Origin: Enterobacteriaceae bacterium UBA7338
Lineage (GTDB): Bacteria; Pseudomonadota; Gammaproteobacteria; Enterobacterales; Enterobacteriaceae
Reading direction: 5' to 3'
Length of the DNA stretch: 64,000 bases
Assembly (NCBI GenBank): GCA_002480085.1
Contig: DKPJ01000006.1
Location: 313,451 to 377,450 of the forward strand
Shown here: piece after piece, positions 24,806 to 32,722 of the stretch
Numbering within the stretch: the stretch's first letter is position 1
Layout of the letters: each line of letters begins with the position of its first letter
The notes under the pieces: generated by a model
Database searches by the model: none
What the model was told of the DNA's origin: nothing
What the model saw: only the letters and a program-made list of their open reading frames with translations
Translations under genes and position numbers: made by a program

Positions 24806-26185
24806 ATGAATATCAATAAAAAATTTCCAGTCGCGCTGGCGGTGATGGCTGCCCTTTGCTCTGGTTCAGTCAGCGCCCAGGAGTTTACTCAGGAACAGAT
24901 CGACGCGATTGTGGCCAAGGCGGTGGATAAAGCCCTAGCGGAGCGGCAAAAGAAAATGGATGTGGCGGTAGATAAAAAAGCCGACGTGATCACCGAGCCG
25001 GAGTCGGCGGCCCAGTCGCCGGATATGGCCATTCCTTTTGGCGTGAAGTTTAGCGGCTATGCCCGCTACGGGGCGCAGTTCCAGGGCGGCGATCAGAAGT
25101 TCGTTGGCGTTGACGGCTCCTATAACGGCTCCTCCGCCATCGGTCGTCTGGGCAACGAGGGCAACGGCGGTGAGTTCCAGCTTTCGAAAGCGTTCAAAGG
25201 CGATAACGGAGCCATCTGGGACATCAACGTGATGTTTGACCACTGGGGCGACGAGGTGAACCTGAAAAAAGCCTACGCTGGGGTGACCAACATTCTGGAG
25301 TCCAACCCCAACGCCTACCTGTGGGCGGGCCGTGACTTCCACCAGCGTCCGCAACAGGGTATCAACGACTACTTCTGGATGAACCACGACGGCCAGGGCG
25401 CAGGGGTGAAGAACTTCGACATCGGCGGCGTGCAGTTTGACGTCGCGGCGGTGGCGGCGGTGGAGTCCTGTAGTCCGGAAGTGATGAACGATGAGGGCAA
25501 CCCGTCGCGTATCACCTGTACCGGCGGCTCCGGTACCGGTGATAAAGGCAACTACGCCATTACCTCAAAAGTGCACGGCATGAAGGTTGGCCCGCTGGAT
25601 CTGGAGCTGTACGCCAACTATGGTTTTGACTCGAAGGCGGTAGACACCGACGAGCGTAAGAATGCCTGGCAGGGCGGCGTGGTGCTGAGCCACACCGGTG
25701 AGAAAGGGGTGAATAAGGTGATTGCCCGTTACTCGGACAACTCAGACAACAGCGTCTATAACAAAACCGACGATCTGACGGCGATCTACGCCAGCTTTGA
25801 GGGTAACTATAAATTTACCCAGCAGGCGCAGATTGAGTACCTGCTCGCCTTCCACGACTACGATAATGATGCCAACAGCGTGGATAACCGCCGCAACTAC
25901 GGCGCGATCGTGCGTCCGATGTACTGGTGGAACGACGTGCACTCTACCTGGCTGGAAGCGGGCTATCAGCGGGTCGATTTTGACCAGGGCGGGGATAACC
26001 ACGGCTGGAAGCTGACGCTGTCGCAGAACATCTCAATTGCGATGGGACCAGAGTTCCGCCCGATGCTGCGCTTCTACGTCACCGGCGGCCAGGTGGATAA
26101 CGACCGCACCGCACGGGTAAACGGTACGGAGGAGAGCAATCTGGATTCGTTCAACGTCGGCGCGATGTGGGAAGCGTGGTTCTGA
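24806..26185 (+). CDS. carbohydrate-specific outer-membrane porin, ScrY/BglH (LamB superfamily)
   Basis: Outer-membrane channel of 459 residues. Signal peptide cut at VSA-QEF (about residue 24), then a coiled, charged N-terminal segment (QIDAIVAKAVDKALAERQKKM) like that of ScrY, then the 18-strand maltoporin barrel: FGVKFSGYARYGAQF, LWAGRDFHQRPQQGINDYFWM, and a C-terminal aromatic ending MWEAWF. It should let the operon's beta-glucoside diffuse into the periplasm. Same direction as the PTS genes, 133 bases downstream. Confidence 0.9.
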   Translation: MNINKKFPVALAVMAALCSGSVSAQEFTQEQIDAIVAKAVDKALAERQKKMDVAVDKKADVITEPESAAQSPDMAIPFGVKFSGYARYGAQFQGGDQKFVGVDGSYNGSSAIGRLGNEGNGGEFQLSKAFKGDNGAIWDINVMFDHWGDEVNLKKAYAGVTNILESNPNAYLWAGRDFHQRPQQGINDYFWMNHDGQGAGVKNFDIGGVQFDVAAVAAVESCSPEVMNDEGNPSRITCTGGSGTGDKGNYAITSKVHGMKVGPLDLELYANYGFDSKAVDTDERKNAWQGGVVLSHTGEKGVNKVIARYSDNSDNSVYNKTDDLTAIYASFEGNYKFTQQAQIEYLLAFHDYDNDANSVDNRRNYGAIVRPMYWWNDVHSTWLEAGYQRVDFDQGGDNHGWKLTLSQNISIAMGPEFRPMLRFYVTGGQVDNDRTARVNGTEESNLDSFNVGAMWEAWF

Positions 26186-26201
26186 TGTAGTTCGAGCGAA
26201 A

Positions 26202-26229
26202 TGCCCGGCGGCGCAGCGCCAGCCGGGCA
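26202..26229. repeat. REP-type palindrome
   Basis: TGCCCGGC...GCCGGGCA between the porin and nepI genes, which converge here; may act as a shared transcript end. Confidence 0.75.
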
Positions 26230-26237
26230 GAGAGCAA

Positions 26238-27422
26238 TTACCCTTTTACGCGTACCTTCGCAGCCACCAGCAGCGCCGTCAGCAGCATCAGGCTACCGGA
26301 GAGCACCAGCGGCGAGAGCAGGCCGAGGTTATCGAGCGCGTAGCCGCCGACTGCCGCGCCGCAGGTATTGGCAAGCTGGATCACCGCAACCTGGATCGAT
26401 CCAGCTTTTTCCGCCTGATCCGCCAGCGAGCGGGTGATCCACGTAGACCAGCCCACCGGCACCAGCGCAAAGGCTAATCCCCACACCACCGCCACCACAG
26501 AGGCAACGATCTTATCGCTGCCCCAGAGGATCAGCGTCAGGGCGCTAAGGGCCAGCACCAGCGGCGCGGCGGCCAGCGCCGCTTTCAGCGATTTCTTCAG
26601 GAACGCGGATGACATCGAGGTGCCGATAAAGCTGGCAATACCAAAGCTGAGCAGCACCAGCGTCAGGCCATCAACGTCAAAGCCCGCCATGCTCATATAG
26701 ACCGGACGGATGTAAGTAAAGAAGGCAAACTGACCGGCAAAGGCCATAAAGATGGCGGTCATCCCCGCCAGCACGCCTGGCCGCTTGAGGATGCCAAACA
26801 TGTTTTCCTTGTGCTGCATCGGCTCGCCCGGCAGGGAGGGCAGTGCTTTCCAGACCCACAGCGTACAGACGATCCCCATCACCGCCGCCGCGTTAAAGAC
26901 GTTTCGCCAGCCGATAATACCACCGAGGAAGCTACCCAGCGGCGCTGCGATCACCAGCGCAATCGACACCGCGCCAAAAATCACCGACAACGCCTTGGGT
27001 ACCACACGCATCGGGACCAGGCGCATGGTGAGCGAGGCGGACATCGCCCAGAAGCCGCCGAGCGCGAGGCCTAAGCAGGCGCGCCCAATGAGCAGCAGGG
27101 TAAAGCTGTTGGCGAACGACACCAGCAGGCAGGAGAGGGTTAACAGCACCGAGAAGATCAGCACCACGTAGCGGCGATCGGTGGTGCGAATGGTCTGGGT
27201 GATAAACAGGCTGGCGAACATAGCGACAAAGGCGGTCATAGTGACCGACTGCCCGGCGGTGCCCTCAGAGATACCTAAGTCCTGCGCCATCGGCGTCAGC
27301 AGGCTGACCGGCAGAAACTCCACGGTGATGAGGCAGGCCACGCAAAAGGCGACGGCGAAGACGGCTGACCAGTTGGGCCGGGCCAGTTCGGGGTGGGGTT
27401 TTCCCTGTAAATGCTCACTCAT
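26238..27422 (-). CDS. nepI: purine ribonucleoside efflux pump NepI
   Basis: Inner-membrane MFS exporter of 394 residues, 12 helices, aligned with E. coli NepI (YicM) over its whole length: RPNWSAVF, CLITVEFLPVSLLTPMAQDLGISEGTAGQSVT in parts, FASLFITQTI, GRACLGLALGGFWAMSASL, VPVGWSTWITRSLADQAEKAGSIQVA. NepI exports inosine and 6-mercaptopurine-type nucleosides. ATG 27422 is preferred to the codon at 27443 since GGAGG stands 5 bases before it. yicN follows upstream in the same strand order as in E. coli. Confidence 0.95.
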   Translation of the reverse strand: MSEHLQGKPHPELARPNWSAVFAVAFCVACLITVEFLPVSLLTPMAQDLGISEGTAGQSVTMTAFVAMFASLFITQTIRTTDRRYVVLIFSVLLTLSCLLVSFANSFTLLLIGRACLGLALGGFWAMSASLTMRLVPMRVVPKALSVIFGAVSIALVIAAPLGSFLGGIIGWRNVFNAAAVMGIVCTLWVWKALPSLPGEPMQHKENMFGILKRPGVLAGMTAIFMAFAGQFAFFTYIRPVYMSMAGFDVDGLTLVLLSFGIASFIGTSMSSAFLKKSLKAALAAAPLVLALSALTLILWGSDKIVASVVAVVWGLAFALVPVGWSTWITRSLADQAEKAGSIQVAVIQLANTCGAAVGGYALDNLGLLSPLVLSGSLMLLTALLVAAKVRVKG

Positions 27423-27530
27423 TTTGCCTCCAGGCAACGTCACATTGCGGTAAAGTCGCGCAGTGTAACATTCTGAGTGTGACGCATTTAACGTTTTAGC
27501 AACTATTCAACCAATGAGCGCGGGATATAT

Positions 27531-27605
27531 CGTAGGCCGGATAAGCGTAGCGCCATCCGGCGTTAATGCGGTTCGCCCGGCGGCACTACGCTTGCCGGGC
27601 CTACG
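27531..27605. repeat. BIME (two inverted REP units)
   Basis: GTAGGCCGGATAAGCGTAGCGCCATCCGGC and, facing it, GCCCGGCGGCACTACGCTTGCCGGGCCTAC, separated by a short linker. Classic bacterial interspersed mosaic element between nepI and yicN. Confidence 0.9.
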
Positions 27606-27632
27606 GGACGTTCGGTGCACTGAATCAACTGT

Positions 27633-28085
27633 TCAATGCAGCCAGTGCACGCCCTCTTCAGGCATAAAGAAGGCGTTGTAGCGCACCTGGAAATTATTGA
27701 TCTCCGCCATATCCGGCTCCAGCTCGCGCAGGAAACCCAGCGCCAGACGCACCTGGGCGTCGGTCAGCGGCGCGGCAAGACGGGCCTTTTGCAGCGTGCG
27801 GTGCCAGTAGTGGAGGTTCTGCTCGCTGCTATCGACAATGCAAGCCTGCCAGATCAGCAGCGTCTGGGCGGCATTCTGGAGATGTGCCTCGTCCGGACGG
27901 GAGAGGTACTGAATGTACTCCGCGCCCGCGGCTTTACCCAGCTGATCGATCATCGATTCAACCGGCATCGGCGTGGTGCCCAGCCGCTCGCTCAGGCGGC
28001 GTACCGCCCGCCGGGAGTCGGAGGTTAAGACTCTGAAACCTACTACAAAGACCACAACCAGCGTCGCCAGCGTTAACCAAATCAT
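27633..28085 (-). CDS. yicN: YicN, DUF1198 membrane-anchored protein
   Basis: A 150-residue protein with a single N-terminal membrane helix (WLTLATLVVVFVVGFRVL) and a helical soluble remainder. The blocks RRLSERLG, LLIWQACIVDSSEQNL, DAQVRLALGFLRELEPDM and YNAFFMPEEGV match E. coli YicN. Function is unknown. The nepI-yicN neighbourhood is as in E. coli. Confidence 0.88.
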   Translation of the reverse strand: MIWLTLATLVVVFVVGFRVLTSDSRRAVRRLSERLGTTPMPVESMIDQLGKAAGAEYIQYLSRPDEAHLQNAAQTLLIWQACIVDSSEQNLHYWHRTLQKARLAAPLTDAQVRLALGFLRELEPDMAEINNFQVRYNAFFMPEEGVHWLH

Positions 28086-28150
28086 GAAAGCTCCTGCCCT
28101 GTACCAGAATGCTTATCATAAAGGTAAACGCGGCGACGCATACAATCTCT

Positions 28151-29167
28151 TTAGTGCGCTATCCCGGTGGTCACTTTGAAGCTGCGACTCTCCTGCGGGG
28201 CCAGCGTCAGCAGGCTGCCGTTAGCCTGCGCGGCCAGGAACCCTTCCGGACGACAGGTTGCTGGCAGCGCAAACGCCGCGACCTGCTGATCGCCGTTGTA
28301 CAAAATCCAGCGCGTTGCATAGTTGAACTCCGCGCTGGCGAAACGGGTCACAAAGGTGGTGCCGTCCGGGGCGGTCATCTGAAACTCCGGCGTCGCGGTG
28401 TAGCGATCCAGCCTGTCAGCAAAGAAGACGATCTCCGGATCGTAATACGCCGGTTCGCTCAGCGTCTTCAGCGTAGTCTCACCCTGCTGGATGCGCTGGT
28501 TGAACGCCAGCCACTGCTCGGTAGGTTTCACATGGGCCGGAATGGACTCCCGCAGCGCCAGCGCCTCGTCCGGCAGGTTCTGGCTGAAGGTCGCCTCTGG
28601 AATATAGGCGTAGTTCATATGACACATATACTGCAGCGGCATCGCTACCGAGGCCAGGTTGGTTACCGTCATATCGATATCGAACAGCGCGCTGGCTTTA
28701 CGCAGCGTGACCGCAGGCTGCGCCAGGTAGTGATGGCCGAAGCCCATCACATACTCGTAGCGGCCCCCGACGCGCAGCGTGTCGCCGTCGATCTCCAGCC
28801 AGGCCTCGTCCATCGCCGCGCAGGCCATCTCCCCGTGCAGCGCATGGGTGTCCTCCGGGGAGGGACAGCCGTTGGCCAGCAGCCCCGAGTGGAAGGCGAA
28901 GCAGCCGTAGGTTTCGACGATCTCTTTCGCTGGCTTCGGATGGCTAAACATGTTGCGCATGGTCAGCTCGTGGCCGTCAAACTCCGCATCCCAGATCATC
29001 TGCCCCAGCCAGGGTAGGATCACCAGGTGACCGCGGGCGTTTGCCACCCTCAGGCCTTCAACGCCGCTTGGGTAGCGGAAGGCGCTGACCGTAAAGTCGC
29101 CGTTCTCCAGCAGCGTTCGCGGCTGCACGGTAAAAAGATCACGCCACAGTGGCAGACGTGTTGTCAT
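28151..29167 (-). CDS. deoX: DUF4432 aldose-1-epimerase-like protein, DeoX
   Basis: A 338-residue cytosolic protein of the galactose-mutarotase superfold, DUF4432 group. Features: VILPWLGQMIWDAEFDG, LHGEMACAAMDEAWLE (conserved His), and MGFGHHYLAQPAV. Its position after deoP and deoK matches deoX of the Salmonella deoQKPX cluster, where it probably helps interconvert anomers of 2-deoxyribose. Starts 11 bases after deoP with GAGGAGAA. Catalytic activity is assumed, not shown. Confidence 0.85.
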   Translation of the reverse strand: MTTRLPLWRDLFTVQPRTLLENGDFTVSAFRYPSGVEGLRVANARGHLVILPWLGQMIWDAEFDGHELTMRNMFSHPKPAKEIVETYGCFAFHSGLLANGCPSPEDTHALHGEMACAAMDEAWLEIDGDTLRVGGRYEYVMGFGHHYLAQPAVTLRKASALFDIDMTVTNLASVAMPLQYMCHMNYAYIPEATFSQNLPDEALALRESIPAHVKPTEQWLAFNQRIQQGETTLKTLSEPAYYDPEIVFFADRLDRYTATPEFQMTAPDGTTFVTRFASAEFNYATRWILYNGDQQVAAFALPATCRPEGFLAAQANGSLLTLAPQESRSFKVTTGIAH

Positions 29168-29178
29168 AGCGGTTCTCC

Positions 29179-30495
29179 TCAGGAAGCGGTTGCTGCGGTA
29201 AGTTCGCGACGCACTTTGCTTTCACGCCAGAAGTAGACCCCAACGTAGACAAAGCAGAGCATAGAGACCAGGAACGAGAGCTGTAACGAGTGGAACATGT
29301 CCGCCACGTAGCCCTGCACCGCTGGCACCACCGCCGCGCCGACAATTGCCATGACGATCACCGCCCCCGCCATCTCGGTATGCTCGTTGTCTACCGTATC
29401 CAGCGTGCCAGCATAGATAGTGGCCCAGCAGGGTCCAAACAGAATGCTCACCAGCACCGCCACGTAGACCGCGCTAAAGCTCGGAGCCAGCGCCACGTAG
29501 GCCAGGAACAGCGCGCCGATAACAGAGTAGAGGATCAGCACCTTCTCCGGGTTGAAGCGCGTCATCAAAATGTTGGCCACGAACTTGCCGATAAAGAAGC
29601 AGGCAAAGCTGTAGACCATAAAGTTAGAAGCATCCCGCTCGTTGATATCCCCCAGCTCCAGCGCCAGACGGATGGTGAACGACCAGACCGCCACCTGCAT
29701 CCCGACATAGAGGAACTGCGCCAGAATACCGCGGCGGAAGCGGGCGTTGCTCGCCAGATAGCGCAGGGTATCCATCGCCGACGGGCGCTTACGGTTCGCC
29801 GTCTGCGCGACCTTGCAGGTTGGGAAGCGGGTCAACATAAACAGCACCATCACCACGACCAGCACCATGATCATGTACTTATACGGCTCAAGGGTGTTCT
29901 CCAGCATCAGCACCTTGAAGTTGTGGATCTGCTCTGGCGTCATGCCCGCCATCTGCTTCTCCAGGCTGTCGCCTTCGGAGAAGACCAGGTACTTGCCGAG
30001 CAGAATGCCCGCCGCCGCGCCGATCGGGTAGAAGGTCTGGCTGACGTTGAGGCGCAGGGTGGCGTGGGATTTCGGCCCCAGCATTGAGCTGTAGGTGTTA
30101 GCGGCGGTCTCCAGGAAGCTTAAGCCGATAGCAATCGCAAAAATCGCGGCGAGGAACATGGTGTAGGTCGCCATGTGCGACGCCGGGAAAAAGAGCGTAC
30201 AGCCGACGATATAGAGCGTCAGGCCAATTAAAATCGCAATCTTATAGCTGCTCTTTTTAATGACTAAGGACGCCGGAATAGCAATTAAGAAATAGCCGCC
30301 GTAAAACGCGCTCTGCACTAAGGCAGAGGCGAAGTTACTGAGTGAAAATACGCTTTTAAACTGCGTAATTAAAATATCATTTAACGCTGCGGCGCAGCCC
30401 CATAATGGGAACAGGCACGATAACAAAATAAACTGGAACAGAGGGGTCTTATTCAGATACCCATCGGGCATCTGAACGATGTTTTTATCGTTCAT
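29179..30495 (-). CDS. deoP: deoxyribose permease DeoP (FucP-family MFS)
   Basis: Inner-membrane sugar:H+ symporter of 438 residues in the FucP branch (FHS family): NKTPLFQFILLSCLFPLWGCAAALNDILI in parts, GLSFLETAANTYSSMLGP and GPCWATIYAGTLDTV. Twelve helices are visible. In Salmonella the orthologue imports 2-deoxy-D-ribose for DeoK. It lies between deoK and deoX in one operon on the minus strand. Confidence 0.9.
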   Translation of the reverse strand: MNDKNIVQMPDGYLNKTPLFQFILLSCLFPLWGCAAALNDILITQFKSVFSLSNFASALVQSAFYGGYFLIAIPASLVIKKSSYKIAILIGLTLYIVGCTLFFPASHMATYTMFLAAIFAIAIGLSFLETAANTYSSMLGPKSHATLRLNVSQTFYPIGAAAGILLGKYLVFSEGDSLEKQMAGMTPEQIHNFKVLMLENTLEPYKYMIMVLVVVMVLFMLTRFPTCKVAQTANRKRPSAMDTLRYLASNARFRRGILAQFLYVGMQVAVWSFTIRLALELGDINERDASNFMVYSFACFFIGKFVANILMTRFNPEKVLILYSVIGALFLAYVALAPSFSAVYVAVLVSILFGPCWATIYAGTLDTVDNEHTEMAGAVIVMAIVGAAVVPAVQGYVADMFHSLQLSFLVSMLCFVYVGVYFWRESKVRRELTAATAS

Positions 30496-30526
30496 AGTGC
30501 TACCTTTTACAGTGTAGGGTTTTTTA

Positions 30527-31447
30527 TTATTCGTTTATCGCCAGAAACTCATTGAATTGCTCAATGCTGGGATAGGACGATTGGGTGCCTTTTCCCGTTA
30601 CGCTGAAGGCCGCGAAACGCGAGGCTTTTTTCATGGCGGTTTCCACATCACCGCTCTGGACGTAGTAGTGGGCAAAGCAGCCGATAAAGGCATCACCCGC
30701 GCCGCTGGTATCGATGGCATTGACTTTGATCGCCGGGACGTGCACTTCTGTATCACGGGTCATCCACAGCGCGCCCTTCTCACCCATGGTGACGATAATA
30801 TTGTTCAGCCCTTTATCGGTCAGGCTGCGGGCGGCGCGACGGATATTGTCGTAGCTATCGACCGGCATCCCGGTGAGAATTTCCAGCTCGGTTTCATTCG
30901 GCACAAAGAAATCACATTTGCAGGCGTAGGACATATCCAGCTCGCGCAGCGCCGGGGCCGGATTTAACAGCACCTCAATGCCGTGCTTTTTCCCAAACTC
31001 AATGGCGTGATAGACCGTCTCCAGCTGCACTTCGAGCTGCAGAACGATGAGCTTACATTTCTTCAGATCCTCAGCGGCGCGATCGATATCCTCCGGGGAG
31101 AGGAATTTGTTCGCCCCTTTAATAATTAGAATGCTGTTGCTGGAGTTGGGGTTAACGAAAATAGGTGCGACGCCGCTGCTGGTGCACGGCACCTTCTCTA
31201 CGTAGGTGGTGTTAATGCCCCAGGACTCAAGGTTGCGGATGGTGTTGTCGGCAAAGATATCATCGCCCACTTTGGTCAGCATCAGCACTTTGGAATTGAG
31301 CTTCGCTGCGGCAACGGCCTGGTTGGCACCTTTACCGCCGCAGCCAATCTTGAACGCCGGTGCTTCAAGAGTTTCACCCTCTTTTGGCATCTGGTTGGTG
31401 TAGGTGATTAAATCTACCATGTTGGAGCCGATGACTGCGATATCCAT
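30527..31447 (-). CDS. deoK: deoxyribokinase DeoK (PfkB family)
   Basis: Cytosolic kinase of 306 residues that phosphorylates 2-deoxy-D-ribose at C5, feeding deoC aldolase. PfkB signatures: GGKGANQAVAAAKL near residues 38-51 and DTSGAGDAF with the catalytic Asp near 250. It is nearly identical in reading to Salmonella DeoK, including VIGSNMVDLITYTNQMPKEG. ATG 31447 is chosen; an in-frame codon at 31468 lies outside the family start. First gene of deoKPX; divergent from deoQ. Confidence 0.93.
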   Translation of the reverse strand: MDIAVIGSNMVDLITYTNQMPKEGETLEAPAFKIGCGGKGANQAVAAAKLNSKVLMLTKVGDDIFADNTIRNLESWGINTTYVEKVPCTSSGVAPIFVNPNSSNSILIIKGANKFLSPEDIDRAAEDLKKCKLIVLQLEVQLETVYHAIEFGKKHGIEVLLNPAPALRELDMSYACKCDFFVPNETELEILTGMPVDSYDNIRRAARSLTDKGLNNIIVTMGEKGALWMTRDTEVHVPAIKVNAIDTSGAGDAFIGCFAHYYVQSGDVETAMKKASRFAAFSVTGKGTQSSYPSIEQFNEFLAINE

Positions 31448-31490
31448 TTTCCTACCTCTCAGAAACAAACGCTTAACAATGATATTATCG

Positions 31491-31506
31491 TAACATTATC
31501 ATGTTA
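31491..31506. promoter_or_regulatory. palindrome TAACAT-tatc-ATGTTA, likely DeoQ operator
   Basis: Perfect six-base arms around TATC, in the 188-base gap between deoK and deoQ. Reminiscent of the E. coli DeoR operator core (TGTTAGAA/TTCTAACA). Its position upstream of deoK fits repression of deoKPX. Confidence 0.55.
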
Positions 31507-31581
31507 TTTTAGTATCATTTGTGACTCCGCTCGCGATTACAGCAACATTTGATCCAGCGTCATTCCCGCTCTGAGCGGAAA

Positions 31582-31599
31582 ATGTTACTTTAGGAACAT
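31582..31599. promoter_or_regulatory. second AACAT/ATGTT inverted repeat, possible DeoQ site
   Basis: ATGTT-N8-AACAT just before deoQ, with the same half-sites as the palindrome at 31491. About 90 bases between centres would suit looping or autoregulation. Confidence 0.45.
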
Positions 31600-31635
31600 A
31601 AGAAGATGATTAGGCTGGTAAAGCGGAGAGAGAGA

Positions 31636-32427
31636 ATGGAAACCAAGCAGAAAGAGCGCATTCGTCGCCTGACGGAGCTGCTTAAGAAGACCGACCGCAT
31701 CCACCTGAAAGATGCGGCGCGGATGCTGGAGGTTTCCGTGATGACCATTCGTCGCGACTTTAGCCAGGAGGATGAGCCGCTGCCGCTGGCGCTGCTCGGG
31801 GGCTATATCGTGATGGTTAACAAGCCCGCCGCCCCGGCCACCAGCCAGCCCGCTGCCGTTGCCACTCGCCGGCATCACCGGGACGATATGCCGATTGCGA
31901 TCCTCGCCGCAGGCCTGGTGAGTGAGAACGATCTGGTGTTTTTCGATAACGGCCCTGAGATGCCGCTGGTGATCGATATGATCCCTGATGAGATCGCCTT
32001 CACCGGAATTTGCTATTCGCATCAGGTTTTTATGGCGCTTAACGCGAAGCCTAACGCCACCGCCATGCTCTGCGGCGGCACCTACCGCGCGAAGAGCGAC
32101 GCCTTCTACGACCCTAACAACCCGTCGATTCTCGACTCGCTCAACCCGCGCAAGGTGTTTATCTCCGCCAGCGGCGTACACGAGCACTATGGCGTGACCT
32201 GGTTCAACCTTGACGATCTGCCGGTGAAGCGCAAAGCGATGGAGCACGGCATCCGCAAGATTTTGCTGGCGCGCTCCGCGCTCTTTGATGAGGTGGCTCC
32301 CGCCAGCATCGCCCCGCTCGCGCAGTTTGACGTGCTGATCAGCGATCGCCCCCTGCCGGCAGAGTATGCTCTCCACTGCCGGAACGGCTCGGTAAAAGCG
32401 ATCACCCCCGATTCTGAGGGTGAATAG
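31636..32427 (+). CDS. deoQ: DeoR-family repressor DeoQ
   Basis: A 263-residue regulator related to DeoR. It begins METKQKERIRRLTELLKK, with the HTH LKDAARMLEVSVMTIRRDF, a linker, and a sugar-phosphate-sensing domain (CYSHQVFMALNAKP, CGGTYRAKSDAFYDP, SASGVHEHYGVTWFNLDDLPVKRKAM in parts) that parallels E. coli DeoR. ATG 31636 has GGAGAG before it. Divergent from deoKPX. Its last base is one base from the end of ilvN on the other strand. Confidence 0.9.
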   Translation: METKQKERIRRLTELLKKTDRIHLKDAARMLEVSVMTIRRDFSQEDEPLPLALLGGYIVMVNKPAAPATSQPAAVATRRHHRDDMPIAILAAGLVSENDLVFFDNGPEMPLVIDMIPDEIAFTGICYSHQVFMALNAKPNATAMLCGGTYRAKSDAFYDPNNPSILDSLNPRKVFISASGVHEHYGVTWFNLDDLPVKRKAMEHGIRKILLARSALFDEVAPASIAPLAQFDVLISDRPLPAEYALHCRNGSVKAITPDSEGE

Positions 32428-32428
32428 C

Positions 32429-32719
32429 CTACTCGAAAAAGACGGCGATTTTGTTGAACATGGTGGGATCGGACTGGTTACGTACCACTTTTACCACATC
32501 TTCTAGCTTGTCGATCTGGCTAATCATCTGCTCCAGCCGCTGATCGTCCGCCACCAGCAGCCAGATGCGGCTCTGCTCCCCGCCCGGTAGCGGCAGGCAG
32601 AGAATGCCTTCCACGTTAAAGGCGCGACGGGCAAAGAGGCCGCAGACGTGGGTCATTACCCCAGGGTGGTTGCGGACGGTGAGTTCCAGAATAACGTTGT
32701 CATGTGTTGATTGTGGCAT
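32429..32719 (-). CDS. ilvN: acetolactate synthase I small (regulatory) subunit IlvN
   Basis: A 96-residue ACT-domain protein that activates IlvB and gives valine feedback inhibition. LELTVRNHPGVMTHVCGLFARRAFNVEGILCLPLPG (in parts) is the ACT valine-binding region. It starts 3 bases after the ilvB stop. First step of branched-chain amino-acid synthesis, in the cytosol. Confidence 0.96.
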   Translation of the reverse strand: MPQSTHDNVILELTVRNHPGVMTHVCGLFARRAFNVEGILCLPLPGGEQSRIWLLVADDQRLEQMISQIDKLEDVVKVVRNQSDPTMFNKIAVFFE

Positions 32720-32722
32720 GGC

